Source: an uncultured Nitrospira sp. (lineage in GTDB: Bacteria > Nitrospirota > Nitrospiria > Nitrospirales > Nitrospiraceae). Taken from it: 32,317 nucleotides of DNA. The notes beneath the pieces were generated by a model. That model searched no databases and was not told where the DNA came from. It saw only the letters and a program-made list of their open reading frames with translations. Shown in pieces: positions 20,865 through 28,690 of this stretch (its first letter is position 1; each line of letters opens with the position of its first letter). A program made the position numbers and the translations under genes. The stretch covers positions 1 to 32,317 of the forward strand of contig CABVRS010000020.1 in the NCBI GenBank assembly GCA_902500745.1. Reading direction: 5' to 3'.

Positions 20865-21968
20865 TTACAACAGAGGGGCAAAAGGCAACCCATGAGCGTC
20901 CGCTACTCCACGACACGTTACGTTCCCATCTTTCAGATTGACCCCTTTTGCCAAACCTGGGTCCGATTGAACCGCTCGATCGACGCCATCCGATGCAAGT
21001 CGGAGCAGATACGGCATAGTCGCATTAGTGAGCGCATAGGTAGATGTCCGAGGAACGATACCAGGCATATTGGCCACACCATAGTGAAGGACCCCATCTA
21101 CGACATACACAGGATTGGAATGAGTTGTCGGCCGAGTCGTTTCTACACAACCACCCTGATCCACCGAAACATCGACGATGACTGAACCAAGCTTCATTCG
21201 TGATACCAGCGCCCGCGAGACAAGCTTCGGCGCCTTCATTCCTGGAACCAGCACGGCTCCGATGACAAGATCGGCCGAGGACACAGTCTCTTCAATGACG
21301 GAAGCACTCACAGCCCTGGTGATGATGCGCCCCTGGTAGTGATCGTCCAGTAGGCGAAGTCGTTCAACATCCAGATTGACGACAGTGACCCGTGCCCCCA
21401 AACCCACGGCCATACGAACAGCCGAGGAGCCCACCACTCCAGCGCCAAGCACAACCACATGGCCTGGCTCAACCCCGGGAACTCCTCCCAGCAATACCCC
21501 ACGGCCTCCATTGACCTTTTCCAGGTATTGCGCACCAATTTGCACAGACATTCGTCCAGCTATTTCACTCATTGGCTTGAGCATCGGAAGACTACCGTCT
21601 CTAGCTTCCGTCGTCTCATAGGCAATAGCCGTCACTTTGCTGTTCAAAAGCTCCCTGGTCACATCAGGCAACGCGGCAAGATGTAGATAGGTAAATAAGA
21701 CTTGCCCGGGTCGAAAGAGCGGACATTCTACAAGTAACGGTTCCTTCACTTTCACGATCATCTCGGCTCGAGCAAACACGTCACTTTTCGAACGCGCGAT
21801 CGTGGCCCCTCCCTTGCAATACTCGTCATCGCTAAATCCACTACCCTCGCCCGCGGAGGATTCAACCCAAACCTCATGCCCACAGTGGCACAACGTCGCC
21901 GTAGCCTCCGGTGTGAGACTGACGCGATATTCGTGATCCTTGATTTCTTTTGGTATACCGATAATCAT
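20865..21968 (-). CDS. ald: alanine dehydrogenase
   Basis: The 367-residue enzyme interconverts L-alanine and pyruvate with ammonia and NAD. The start [20 protein letters not shown] is typical. R15, K75 and H96 fall at the positions of the substrate and catalytic residues of the mycobacterial enzyme as I recall them. The NAD-binding loop [14 protein letters not shown] lies in the middle. ATG 21968 has AGGAG about 8 nt upstream, and a longer in-frame start at 21992 looks unneeded. It is transcribed away from the ferredoxin operon. Confidence 0.97.
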   Translation of the reverse strand: MIIGIPKEIKDHEYRVSLTPEATATLCHCGHEVWVESSAGEGSGFSDDEYCKGGATIARSKSDVFARAEMIVKVKEPLLVECPLFRPGQVLFTYLHLAALPDVTRELLNSKVTAIAYETTEARDGSLPMLKPMSEIAGRMSVQIGAQYLEKVNGGRGVLLGGVPGVEPGHVVVLGAGVVGSSAVRMAVGLGARVTVVNLDVERLRLLDDHYQGRIITRAVSASVIEETVSSADLVIGAVLVPGMKAPKLVSRALVSRMKLGSVIVDVSVDQGGCVETTRPTTHSNPVYVVDGVLHYGVANMPGIVPRTSTYALTNATMPYLLRLASDGVDRAVQSDPGLAKGVNLKDGNVTCRGVADAHGLPFAPLL

Positions 21969-22016
21969 CAAGACGCTCCTCTCGCTAGCCATTGCATGCT
22001 GCCATCGTCCAGAACC

Positions 22017-22022
22017 ATTATA
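22017..22022 (-). promoter_or_regulatory. candidate -10 element of ald
   Basis: A perfect TATAAT on the minus strand about 50 nt before the ald ATG. No convincing -35 lies 16-18 bases upstream, so activator dependence or another start is possible. Confidence 0.4.
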
Positions 22023-22082
22023 CCGCTAGACTTCGAGACCGCGTGATACAAGTTACCCACATGTCAGCGTCCATGCCGCCCG

Positions 22083-22112
22083 TGGACAGTCTTGAAATTT
22101 CTATTGTATGAT
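22083..22112 (+). promoter_or_regulatory. sigma-70 promoter of the four-gene ferredoxin operon
   Basis: TGGACA (22083-22088), an 18-base spacer and TATGAT (22107-22112), each one base off consensus. RNA would start near 22119, about 25 nt before the first ATG, which has a GGAGGT ribosome site. Confidence 0.6.
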
Positions 22113-22143
22113 ATGTCTTCAGCCGTTCTTCATGGAGGTGGGT

Positions 22144-22518
22144 ATGGACTCTTTGAAAGAGACGTGTCACGCGTGCAGAGCCTCCGGTGGCCCACTCGCA
22201 AGATTATCGTTGGGGAAAGACTTTTTTGGCCGCCCCTACGACCGTCTCTCAGATCAAAACCCGCAATGGTATTGTGCTTCCTGCTCCATGCATAAGAACG
22301 TACAAAGAGACTTTCGCGACATCCACGCCGAATTCGACAAACTTCGAGCCGGTCAGGGCTCTGAACTTTCACAGGGTGATAATTTTCAACGCGCATCCTT
22401 GCGGCTACAAGAAATCCTGACCATCTTGAGCGCACCCCAACAGCCATCGCCGTTCTTACAGCGCCCAGACGTCGTACGCCTGATGGAACAGCTTACGACG
22501 TGTACCGTGCCGGTCTAA
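22144..22518 (+). CDS. hypothetical protein with a CxxC...CxxC zinc-ribbon-like N-terminus
   Basis: The 124-residue protein carries CHAC (C8, C11) and CASC (C44, C47), spaced as in a small zinc ribbon. The segment between them includes GKDFFGRPYDR. A helical C-terminal half (EFDKLRAG, RASLRLQEILTIL, VVRLMEQLTT) suggests a binding or dimerisation part. The ATG at 22144 follows GGAGGT closely, while an upstream frame start at 22108 has no ribosome site. It is first in an operon with two ferredoxin-like genes. I do not recognise the family. Confidence 0.75.
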   Translation: MDSLKETCHACRASGGPLARLSLGKDFFGRPYDRLSDQNPQWYCASCSMHKNVQRDFRDIHAEFDKLRAGQGSELSQGDNFQRASLRLQEILTILSAPQQPSPFLQRPDVVRLMEQLTTCTVPV

Positions 22519-22529
22519 CGGATTCCCCA

Positions 22530-22883
22530 ATGCCGGCATTTCAACGACATATCTTTATCTGCACCAACCAGCGCCCACAGGATGATCCACGCGGTTGTTG
22601 TGCAAAACTTGGGGCGGAGAAACTTCACGCGCACTTCAAAAGTGAAACTAAGCGACTTAATCTCAAGGACATTGTCCGTGCTAATAAGGCCGGCTGCCTC
22701 GACCATTGTGACCTCGGCCCCAGCGTGGTGGTCTATCCTGAGGGAGTGTGGTACTGGGTCGGCACTGAAGCCGATGTCACAGAGATCATGGAACGGCATG
22801 TCGTGCAAGGTGAAATCGTCACTCGGTTACTTATGCCTGAGCACCCAGTCCCAGAACAATTAGTGCCACTCAAGAGGTCATAG
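22530..22883 (+). CDS. thioredoxin-like [2Fe-2S] ferredoxin
   Basis: The 117-residue protein starts MPAFQRHIFICTNQRP. Four cysteines, C11, C23 (or C24), C56 and C60 in CLDHCDLGP, are spaced as in the Shethna/Aquifex Fd4 type of thioredoxin-fold [2Fe-2S] proteins. VVVYPEGVWY and VTEIMERHV complete the fold signature. It is a cytoplasmic one-electron carrier or cluster protein; the partner is unknown. The ATG is 11 nt after the previous stop with no good ribosome site, so re-initiation is likely. Confidence 0.92.
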   Translation: MPAFQRHIFICTNQRPQDDPRGCCAKLGAEKLHAHFKSETKRLNLKDIVRANKAGCLDHCDLGPSVVVYPEGVWYWVGTEADVTEIMERHVVQGEIVTRLLMPEHPVPEQLVPLKRS

Positions 22884-22902
22884 CGCTCTCCACGACACGC
22901 CC

Positions 22903-23316
22903 ATGCCGACCGAAGACAAATGGAAGGCCAACATGCAAAAGGTGGCCTTCGCCCAACAGTTTCCCGGCTTGTTATTGAACTGGCACGCCTGCGAGGGCAA
23001 GACAATCCGCGCCGTCCTTCCACTCACAGGGAAACCGGGCGCGATGGTGATCGTATTCACCGATGCGTCCTTTACGATCGTTCCTCCCCTTACCCCTGAG
23101 CCCTGGGCCATCGGACAGGCGCTTGTCGATGCTCGCCCTGAGCTTGAATCTGCACACCGCACTGCCTACGAGGAATACGACCGATTGGCACAGAGGGACA
23201 GAGAGGCGCTACGAAGCGCGCGATTGGAAAAGATTTTGGGTGCGATTCATAATAACCTGGAACAGATTCCCGAGCTTAAAGACCGGCTCACAGCACTCGT
23301 ACAGGAATGGAAATGA
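22903..23316 (+). CDS. hypothetical protein
   Basis: The 137-residue protein has a mixed N-terminal half (GLLLNWHACEGKTIRAVLPL, PGAMVIVFTDASFTIVPPL) that could be a small beta-rich domain. A charged helical C-terminal half follows (YEEYDRLAQRDREALRSA, then EQIPELKDRLTALVQEW). No motif or family is recognised. It sits 19 nt after the [2Fe-2S] ferredoxin and overlaps the next ferredoxin gene by ATGA, so it is expressed with them and may be their partner. Confidence 0.75.
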   Translation: MPTEDKWKANMQKVAFAQQFPGLLLNWHACEGKTIRAVLPLTGKPGAMVIVFTDASFTIVPPLTPEPWAIGQALVDARPELESAHRTAYEEYDRLAQRDREALRSARLEKILGAIHNNLEQIPELKDRLTALVQEWK

Positions 23317-23615
23317 GCAGCCTCCCACAAAAGAACATGTTCGAGATCTTCTCGCAAGGCCTCTTTGAAGGAGTCAAACCCATGTTAGTCATTCGTGATC
23401 ACCTCGTCCGTCATCCCGACCGCTGTACACATCAGGCCGTCTGCGTGCCGATTTGCCCGACGAGCGCCTGGCTCTCGACACCTCCTTACAAGTTTGATCC
23501 ATCACGCTGCCTGGAAAGCTGCCGGCTCTGCCTCGATGCCTGTCCATCACAGGCGATCTATGCCGTCTTCAAGAAGGGGGACAAGTTATTGGAGCCGCAA
23601 AAGAAAACCGGGTAG
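23313..23615 (+). CDS. ferredoxin-like iron-sulfur protein with atypical cysteine pattern
   Basis: The 100-residue protein has two cluster motifs near its C-terminus. The first is C38-x5-C44-x3-C48-P, where the usual second Cys (residue 41) is Gln. The second is C66-x3-C70-x2-C73-x3-C77-P, with one extra residue after the first Cys. Seven cysteines instead of eight suggest one [4Fe-4S] and one [3Fe-4S] or a labile cluster. Residues 1-35 are an extra N-terminal part (FEIFSQGLFEGVKPMLVIRD). The ATG at 23313 overlaps the previous stop (ATGA) with AGGA upstream; an ATG two codons earlier is also possible. Confidence 0.85.
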   Translation: MSSLPQKNMFEIFSQGLFEGVKPMLVIRDHLVRHPDRCTHQAVCVPICPTSAWLSTPPYKFDPSRCLESCRLCLDACPSQAIYAVFKKGDKLLEPQKKTG

Positions 23616-23647
23616 GATGACGACTTCTCGTATACAGCACCGCGTAT

Positions 23648-24703
23648 TCACACAATCTGTTTTCGCAAGTGCCCCCAGTAGGCCGTCCCAGCATATCCGC
23701 ATCCCACAGTGCCGGTCGTCACGGCCATGATCTGATACACCTTACTGCGAGAAATTTTTACTTTCACGGAAGGATTCAAAAGGTCAGGAGAATTCATCAC
23801 AAGCTTGAGCGATTCTCCGGCGGAGAGAATCGGCCACATACACGCCAATCGCAATCGGGTTTCATAGCGGGGTATCGCCATCGTGTACAACCAGCCTTGA
23901 TCAAGATGTTCCACCGCAAGACGAACAATGTTCCTGAGCACCGGTCTGAAGCGCGGAAGGTTGTTCTGGACCAAGAGATCCTGTGGCGTTAACCCCGCTT
24001 CATCGAGTAGCATTTCGGGAACGTAACAACGTCCCTTCTGCAGATCGTGGGCGAGGTCTTTCATAATGTTGGTCAGCTGCAGCCCCTTGCCAAATCGCAC
24101 CCCAATCTCTGACATGCGATGCACATCCCAATCTGCTAACGCCTTACGATGAGCACACATCAGATCGGTCCAAAATTCCCCGACGCACCCCGCTACATGG
24201 TACGTGTAGCGATCGAGATCATCGAGCGTTTTAAGCGCAACAAGATCTGTCGAGGAAGATCCGGGAAAGACGCTTAGGTCCATCTCCATGCCCTGCGTCA
24301 ATGTCGTCAGGACCCGCTGGATCCGACGCCTGTCGTCCGGTGAACAGGCGAGAAAAAGTCGAACGCACTCATCTAGCCGCTCAAGCAGAATTCGTTCAGC
24401 TGAATCCTGTTGGGCCGGCCCTACGGCCTGTTGAATCGTCCGAATCTGAGCCCAATCCACATGCTCATTGAGAAGCTGCTCCCTCAGCCGGTTGAGAAAA
24501 CCTAAACGATGCGGGCGATCAATCAATTCCGTATCCGCAATCGTATCGGCGGCTCGAGCAAAAAGATAGGCAAGGCCCACCTGATTGCGCACATTGGCCG
24601 GAACAACCGCTAACGTCGTATAAAATAGGCGTGAGACCTGTTTGAGCAGGTCTTGCAGCAGTTCCTGTTTAGAGGAACTGGTCGTCGCAGAAGCGTTCAT
24701 CAT
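23648..24703 (-). CDS. squalene/phytoene synthase family protein (probable squalene synthase)
   Basis: The 351-residue trans-isoprenyl diphosphate synthase joins two C15 or C20 prenyl diphosphates head to head. The two aspartate motifs are D53-x3-D57 (ARAADTIADT) and D216-x3-D220 (NIMKDLAHDLQKGRCYVP). The wording GLQLTNIMKDLA...GRCYVP is closer to eukaryotic-type squalene synthases than to crtB. The C-terminus has a mildly hydrophobic stretch (QIMAVTTGTVGCGYAG) that may contact the membrane. No hopanoid cyclase or carotenoid gene is in the window, so the product cannot be fixed. GGAAG precedes the ATG by about 5 nt. Confidence 0.87.
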   Translation of the reverse strand: MMNASATTSSSKQELLQDLLKQVSRLFYTTLAVVPANVRNQVGLAYLFARAADTIADTELIDRPHRLGFLNRLREQLLNEHVDWAQIRTIQQAVGPAQQDSAERILLERLDECVRLFLACSPDDRRRIQRVLTTLTQGMEMDLSVFPGSSSTDLVALKTLDDLDRYTYHVAGCVGEFWTDLMCAHRKALADWDVHRMSEIGVRFGKGLQLTNIMKDLAHDLQKGRCYVPEMLLDEAGLTPQDLLVQNNLPRFRPVLRNIVRLAVEHLDQGWLYTMAIPRYETRLRLACMWPILSAGESLKLVMNSPDLLNPSVKVKISRSKVYQIMAVTTGTVGCGYAGTAYWGHLRKQIV

Positions 24704-24984
24704 GTCACTTCCACTAGACTTTCTATCCCATTGGGTTCAGCACTGGGCATCGACCACCGTGTTCCTAACAGAAGAAGGACATGCGGGATATTGGATTGAA
24801 TGGCACCCATCGAACCCCCTAAACGGTTTACACAAAACGGGTTTCTAGCAGGAACGCCGGGAGAGGGTCAACCTTATCGACATATTTTCAGAGACTTCCA
24901 ACATCTTGACTCTATAGAATGAGGTCTTATTCCTACATCCATGATTCACATGCGTAACAGTGTATCGGAAGCAACGGATTTGTG

Positions 24985-25025
24985 TATAATTGTGGCAGTT
25001 CAGCAACTCGCTTCACATGAAGCGA
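24985..25025 (+). promoter_or_regulatory. htpX promoter -10 and an 18-bp palindromic operator-like site
   Basis: TATAAT at 24985-24990 has no strong -35. Downstream, TCGCTTCA-CA-TGAAGCGA (25008-25025) is a perfect 8-2-8 inverted repeat, roughly +11 to +28 of the expected transcript and 25 nt before the htpX ATG. It could bind a dimeric regulator or form a 5' hairpin close to the AAGGAGG ribosome site. It is not the CIRCE element. The rest of 24704-25050 shows no supported gene. Confidence 0.55.
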
Positions 25026-25050
25026 ATGTCTGTCTTCAAGGAGGCTCACG

Positions 25051-25938
25051 ATGAAGTGGTTCAAAGGCATAGGCCTACTGCTGATCGCTAATATACTCAT
25101 TATGGTGACGCTCTCGATTACCGTCCCCATTGTCATCAATGTAATCTTGCCGATGTTCGGAATCGACGTCCGTGGTTCCGTCGATCTCTCGTCATTGGTA
25201 TGGGCCGCCATGTTCGGATTTGGTGGTGCATTCATCAGTTTGGCATTCTCGAAGCAAATGGCGCGAGCCATGCTTGATTGCCAACAGATTACCCAGCCTC
25301 GGTCTCAGGCCGAACAGCTCATCTATGGTTCCGTGCAGGAAATCGCTCAACGACTGCATATCACCATGCCTGAAGTATGGATCTACGACTCCCCCGATCC
25401 CAATGCCTTCGCAACAGGGCCCAGCAAAAACAATTCCATGGTGGCCGTCTCAACTGGATTACTCCAAAATCTCAAGGAAGACGAGGTCAAGGCTGTTCTT
25501 GCTCATGAAATGGGCCACGTCTATAACGGCGACATGTTCGCCACAACTGTGCTGGCCGGGTTGATGAACACGTTTGTGTATTATATCGCCATGTGGGTGC
25601 GACGTTTCTTCGCGGAGCGGGATCAGGCAGCCCTCGGCTTCGGCCTATCACTGGTGCTTCAGATCATAGTCAGCATCCTCGCGTCCATCGTCATCAGTTG
25701 GTTTTCCCGTCGTCGGGAGTTTGGAGCCGATGCGTTTGCGGCGAAGGTGTACGGGAAAGACTCCATGATCGGTGCCCTGCGGGCGATTGATCGATGGGTG
25801 AATCGTGCTCAGTTCCAATACTCGACGCAGGATGCTCTGGCTACGATGAAAATCTCCGGCAACAGCAGTGGGTTCATGAGCTTATTCTCAACCCACCCGC
25901 CGATTGAGGTACGGATCGCGGCATTGGAGAGACTTTAG
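25051..25938 (+). CDS. htpX: membrane zinc protease HtpX
   Basis: The 295-residue M48B protease degrades damaged membrane proteins in the inner membrane. Two N-terminal membrane segments (about 6-36 and 50-66) and two more after the active site (about 163-181 and 197-217) fit HtpX. The zinc site is H152-E153-x2-H156 in LAHEMGHVYNGD, with E223 in REFGAD as third ligand. AAGGAGG lies about 8 nt before the ATG. Its last codons overlap the end of the convergent gene by 4 nt. An inverted repeat in the leader suggests regulation. Confidence 0.96.
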   Translation: MKWFKGIGLLLIANILIMVTLSITVPIVINVILPMFGIDVRGSVDLSSLVWAAMFGFGGAFISLAFSKQMARAMLDCQQITQPRSQAEQLIYGSVQEIAQRLHITMPEVWIYDSPDPNAFATGPSKNNSMVAVSTGLLQNLKEDEVKAVLAHEMGHVYNGDMFATTVLAGLMNTFVYYIAMWVRRFFAERDQAALGFGLSLVLQIIVSILASIVISWFSRRREFGADAFAAKVYGKDSMIGALRAIDRWVNRAQFQYSTQDALATMKISGNSSGFMSLFSTHPPIEVRIAALERL

Positions 25939-26222
25939 TCCTGCTTCTTAAAGAACTCGATATGGGCGCGGTATTCCTCAATGGCCGCGCCCAAAGCAGC
26001 ACTCCCCTGCGCGATGTTGTCTTCGAGGGCTTGCTCAATAGTGAGATCGCTGATTTCAACTTCATAGCGATCCTGGATGTTTGTTCTTACCGGCCCTCCG
26101 GTCATCGCCCGCGGGAGAAAGATCTCCTTCCAGACTTCTTTTTCCACTAAGCACACATCCCGAAATCGCTCATAGAGCAACTTCAGTTTCTCTGAATCTG
26201 TAATCCTGGCACGCGTTCCCAT
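25935..26222 (-). CDS. hypothetical small acidic protein
   Basis: The 95-residue protein is highly charged and mostly helical, with EKLKLLYERFRDVCLVEKEVW, EISDLTIEQALEDNIAQG and AAIEEYRAHIEFFKKQD. It has no signal or membrane segment. I do not recognise the family. Codon quality looks real, and the gene fits tightly between htpX (4-nt convergent overlap) and the exported protein upstream, only 23 nt away on the same strand. Confidence 0.7.
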   Translation of the reverse strand: MGTRARITDSEKLKLLYERFRDVCLVEKEVWKEIFLPRAMTGGPVRTNIQDRYEVEISDLTIEQALEDNIAQGSAALGAAIEEYRAHIEFFKKQD

Positions 26223-26245
26223 ACAGACACCCTTTCCTACTAAAG

Positions 26246-26899
26246 CTACTTGTTTGGTTTCCGTTCCGGCGACAAGGGAGGCATAATCTCGCTTACTATA
26301 AAACGCATCGTACCGACCTGATTTGCCGCATGAAACGGCTGCTGTCCTATCGGCGCGATATAGATCTTCGCCAGATAATTGCCCGTGGCCCAGCGCGGGC
26401 TCGACCTTTTCAACTCAAGATAGCCATATCGTTCATGTCCGGGCACTTCAAGCACATCCTTGCCCAATGGATTCTCATCGAGCCGACCACTCGACTGTTC
26501 CAGATACCATTGCACCGCGAATTGTGCCGGATCTTCCAATGGGGCCACCTCGAAGACAATATAGATTGCCGGAATCTCCGGCGTGAAGATTGAACTGGGA
26601 TCGATCGGTTTAAGACGTGGGTCTTGGGTATACCACCCTTTTCGTCCAAACGTATCCCATTCCACATCAAACCCCTTAGCCATTTTGATCCAGGTAAACA
26701 GCGACTGCGGAACGCCTTTTTCCTGATCATCGAATGCTGGACTGTGAGTTGATCCGACCTCCGTGGACTCTTGTTCCTTAGGCGTCAGAAGGTCTCTGGC
26801 TATTCCTATCTGTCCCTGACATAGAGCAATGCACACCACGACAGGAACCGTCCATCCTTTTGCCGATCGGCCCCGTAACCTATCACCCATCGTATTCAT
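26246..26899 (-). CDS. exported protein of unknown function
   Basis: The 217-residue protein has a basic start followed by WTVPVVVCIALCQGQIGIA, a probable signal peptide. The mature part (FTWIKMAKGFDVEWDTFGRK, then IYIVFEVAPLEDPAQFAVQW and LAKIYIAP) looks like a beta-rich periplasmic domain. YIVFEVAPL and the late MRFIV strand resemble secreted beta-sandwich proteins, but no family is recognised. The ATG at 26899 has only a weak ribosome site, and a second ATG lies three codons in. It may be co-transcribed with the small acidic protein downstream. Confidence 0.75.
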   Translation of the reverse strand: MNTMGDRLRGRSAKGWTVPVVVCIALCQGQIGIARDLLTPKEQESTEVGSTHSPAFDDQEKGVPQSLFTWIKMAKGFDVEWDTFGRKGWYTQDPRLKPIDPSSIFTPEIPAIYIVFEVAPLEDPAQFAVQWYLEQSSGRLDENPLGKDVLEVPGHERYGYLELKRSSPRWATGNYLAKIYIAPIGQQPFHAANQVGTMRFIVSEIMPPLSPERKPNK

Positions 26900-27101
26900 C
26901 GTACTGAGGCTCTCTTATCGGAGCTAATGACTACCGGACGACAATTGCGTGAGGCAATTTCAGACTTTGCTTATGTGGGGGCACGCAGCGATCACTCTGA
27001 AACACCGTGCTTTTGGGAGAGGTGCGTCCGGGCAAGAGTCAAGTTAGGACTCAACGACGATGTCTTGGCCTCGGTGCAGGCAACAGGCCTAGCAAAACCA
27101 A

Positions 27102-27323
27102 TCAGTAGGGACCTACGCCAGAACCGACTGCACGATTCTTCTCTTCCTGCTTCAGCTTGTCGAATGCCTTATCGGCGTGATCACGGACCTGTTCCTGCGT
27201 CATCGTCGACGTTGGCTTAGGCGCGTCAGCAGCACACCCAGCCATACTCACCAGCATCACCCCAAACAGAGGAATGATCCATCTAGATCTGCGTCCTATT
27301 TCCCACATCGGTAGGCTGAGCAT
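27102..27323 (-). CDS. small lipoprotein
   Basis: The 73-residue product has a basic N-terminus, a hydrophobic stretch (WIIPLFGVMLVSMAGC) and a good lipobox (C30). A short hydrophilic tail follows (TMTQEQVRDHADKAFDKLKQ). GAGGAGG lies 6 nt before the ATG. The tail resembles other tiny Lys/Glu-rich lipoproteins of unknown role. A plus-strand frame overlapping its end (26927-27220) is probably not a gene. Confidence 0.8.
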   Translation of the reverse strand: MLSLPMWEIGRRSRWIIPLFGVMLVSMAGCAADAPKPTSTMTQEQVRDHADKAFDKLKQEEKNRAVGSGVGPY

Positions 27324-27409
27324 CTGAATCCTCCTCGGTCATGATGGATTGATCGTGTAACCCGCATCATACCATCCCTTCGGACGAATACCATTCTGAA
27401 CTCATATCG

Positions 27410-27438
27410 TTGACTCAATAGGACCAGGAGGGTATGCT
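27410..27438 (+). promoter_or_regulatory. sigma-70 promoter of the YqeY-like gene
   Basis: TTGACT (27410-27415), a 17-base spacer and TATGCT (27433-27438) lie 35 nt before ATG 27474, in the divergent spacer with the small lipoprotein. RNA would start near 27445. Confidence 0.55.
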
Positions 27439-27473
27439 CCCATCCCACAATCTTATAACCTATGAGGCCTCCC

Positions 27474-27920
27474 ATGTCACTGAGCGATCGCCTGACTGAA
27501 GACCTGAAACTTGCCATGAAATCACGCGATCAGCTCCGCATGGACGTGATCCGGATGATCAAGGCTGCGGTCTTGAACAAGGAGGTCGAACTGAGGCGGG
27601 ACCTGGATGATGCTGAAATGAGTCGGGTGATGACAACCCTCGTGAAACAACGTCGGGAGTCCGTCGAGCAGTTCGAGAAAGCCCAACGTTTGGAACTAGC
27701 CGCGAAAGAACGGAAAGAAATCGAGATTATAGAATCCTACCTCCCCAAATCCCTGACCCATCAAGAACTTGAAGCCCTTGTCGTCTCCGTCATCAACGAA
27801 AGCGGGGCCTCGTCCATGAAGGATATGGGACAGATCATGAAGGCTGTCATGGCCCGTGTGGCGGGACAACCTGTCGATGGCAAGCACCTCAGCGACCTGG
27901 TCAAAAGCAGACTCTCCTAA
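27474..27920 (+). CDS. GatB/YqeY domain protein
   Basis: The 148-residue protein matches the YqeY family: RLTEDLKLAMKSRDQLRMDV, RRESVEQFEKAQR, EIEIIESYLPKSLTHQELE and MGQIMKAVMARVAGQPVDGK. The fold is the tRNA-binding tail domain of GatB, standing alone. A role in tRNA-dependent amidation is presumed from homology but not established. I prefer ATG 27474, preceded by GAGG, over an ATG four codons earlier. Confidence 0.93.
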   Translation: MSLSDRLTEDLKLAMKSRDQLRMDVIRMIKAAVLNKEVELRRDLDDAEMSRVMTTLVKQRRESVEQFEKAQRLELAAKERKEIEIIESYLPKSLTHQELEALVVSVINESGASSMKDMGQIMKAVMARVAGQPVDGKHLSDLVKSRLS

Positions 27921-27949
27921 TCTCATCCCAAAATATCTTTGCTATACTA

Positions 27950-27968
27950 GATTCCATTGGGTGGAATC
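27950..27968 (+). terminator. hairpin after the YqeY-like gene, weak terminator candidate
   Basis: GATTCCA and TGGAATC form a perfect seven-base stem around TTGGG, followed by TTCAGTTTTCTT. The U-tract is interrupted and the stem is AT-rich. It may instead be a 5' hairpin of the response-regulator transcript, since TATACT (27943-27948) lies directly before it. Confidence 0.4.
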
Positions 27969-28004
27969 TTCAGTTTTCTTCGCGTTGAGCCGTTAAGAAT
28001 AAGT

Positions 28005-28643
28005 ATGGCGATCCTCATTGTCGATGACTCCCCCGACCAGCATCTCCTCCTTCGGTCGATCCTGACCAAGGCCGGCCACGACCAGATTGTGGCGGCAGAG
28101 TCGGCGCAGGCAGCGTTTGCCCTCCTGAATCTTGATGGGGGGCCGTCGTCGATCGTGGTTGATTTGATCTTGATGGATGTTCTGATGCCAGATCTTGATG
28201 GTGTCGCGGCATGCCGGCGAATCAAACAACAGGGGCATCTTCAGGACATCCCAATCATCATGGTGACCGCTAAAAATGATCTCGACAATCTGAAGGACGC
28301 ATTCTCAGCCGGAGCGATGGATTACATCAATAAACCGGTCAAGAGTGTGGAATTACTCGCGCGGGTCACCTCAGCTTTGACCTTGAAAACTGAGATGGAT
28401 TGTCGCAAGAAACGCGAAGCTGAGTTGTGGCGCAGCAATGAAGAGCTACAGCGCGCACTGAAGGAAGTCAAGGTGTTGCGCGGGCTGATCCCAATCTGCG
28501 CCTCGTGCAAGAAAATCCGCAACGATGGCGGGTTTTGGCAACAAATCGAAGAGTATATCGGTGAACATTCAGAAGCAGAATTCAGCCACGGGCTCTGCCA
28601 ACCCTGTCTTAAAAAGCTTTATCCTGGCGTTTATCAAGACTAG
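28005..28643 (+). CDS. response regulator: receiver plus C-terminal four-cysteine domain
   Basis: The 212-residue protein has a receiver domain (1-125) with the acidic pair D7-D8, phospho-acceptor D58 in [10 protein letters not shown]88 and K110. A coiled-coil linker follows (130-158). A C-terminal domain has ICASCKK (C165, C168) and LCQPC (C198, C201) around [21 protein letters not shown]. The same cysteine domain is found at the end of many bacterial sensor and regulator proteins, but its function is not known to me; metal binding is likely. ATG 28005 is the start that gives the canonical MAILIVDDS receiver. It opens a signalling gene block. Confidence 0.92.
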   Translation: MAILIVDDSPDQHLLLRSILTKAGHDQIVAAESAQAAFALLNLDGGPSSIVVDLILMDVLMPDLDGVAACRRIKQQGHLQDIPIIMVTAKNDLDNLKDAFSAGAMDYINKPVKSVELLARVTSALTLKTEMDCRKKREAELWRSNEELQRALKEVKVLRGLIPICASCKKIRNDGGFWQQIEEYIGEHSEAEFSHGLCQPCLKKLYPGVYQD

Positions 28644-28690
28644 CTGCTACGATTCCGCCAGTTATTCTCCTTCTCACACTGAGTACATCT

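Noticed and set aside
22090-22112. TTGAAA at 22091-22096 as the -35 of the ferredoxin operon
   Set aside because: It is only about ten bases from TATGAT; TGGACA at 22083 gives a workable 18-base spacer.
24642-24848. 67-codon plus-strand ORF between squalene synthase and htpX
   Set aside because: Its first half is antisense to the synthase start, it has no ribosome site and no recognisable protein features.
25008-25025. CIRCE heat-shock operator before htpX
   Set aside because: CIRCE has TTAGCACTC arms with a nine-base spacer; this repeat has different arms and a two-base centre.
26927-27220. 97-codon plus-strand ORF between the exported protein and the small lipoprotein
   Set aside because: Only a weak GGAG precedes it, its second half overlaps the well-supported lipoprotein on the other strand, and its composition is unlike a normal protein.
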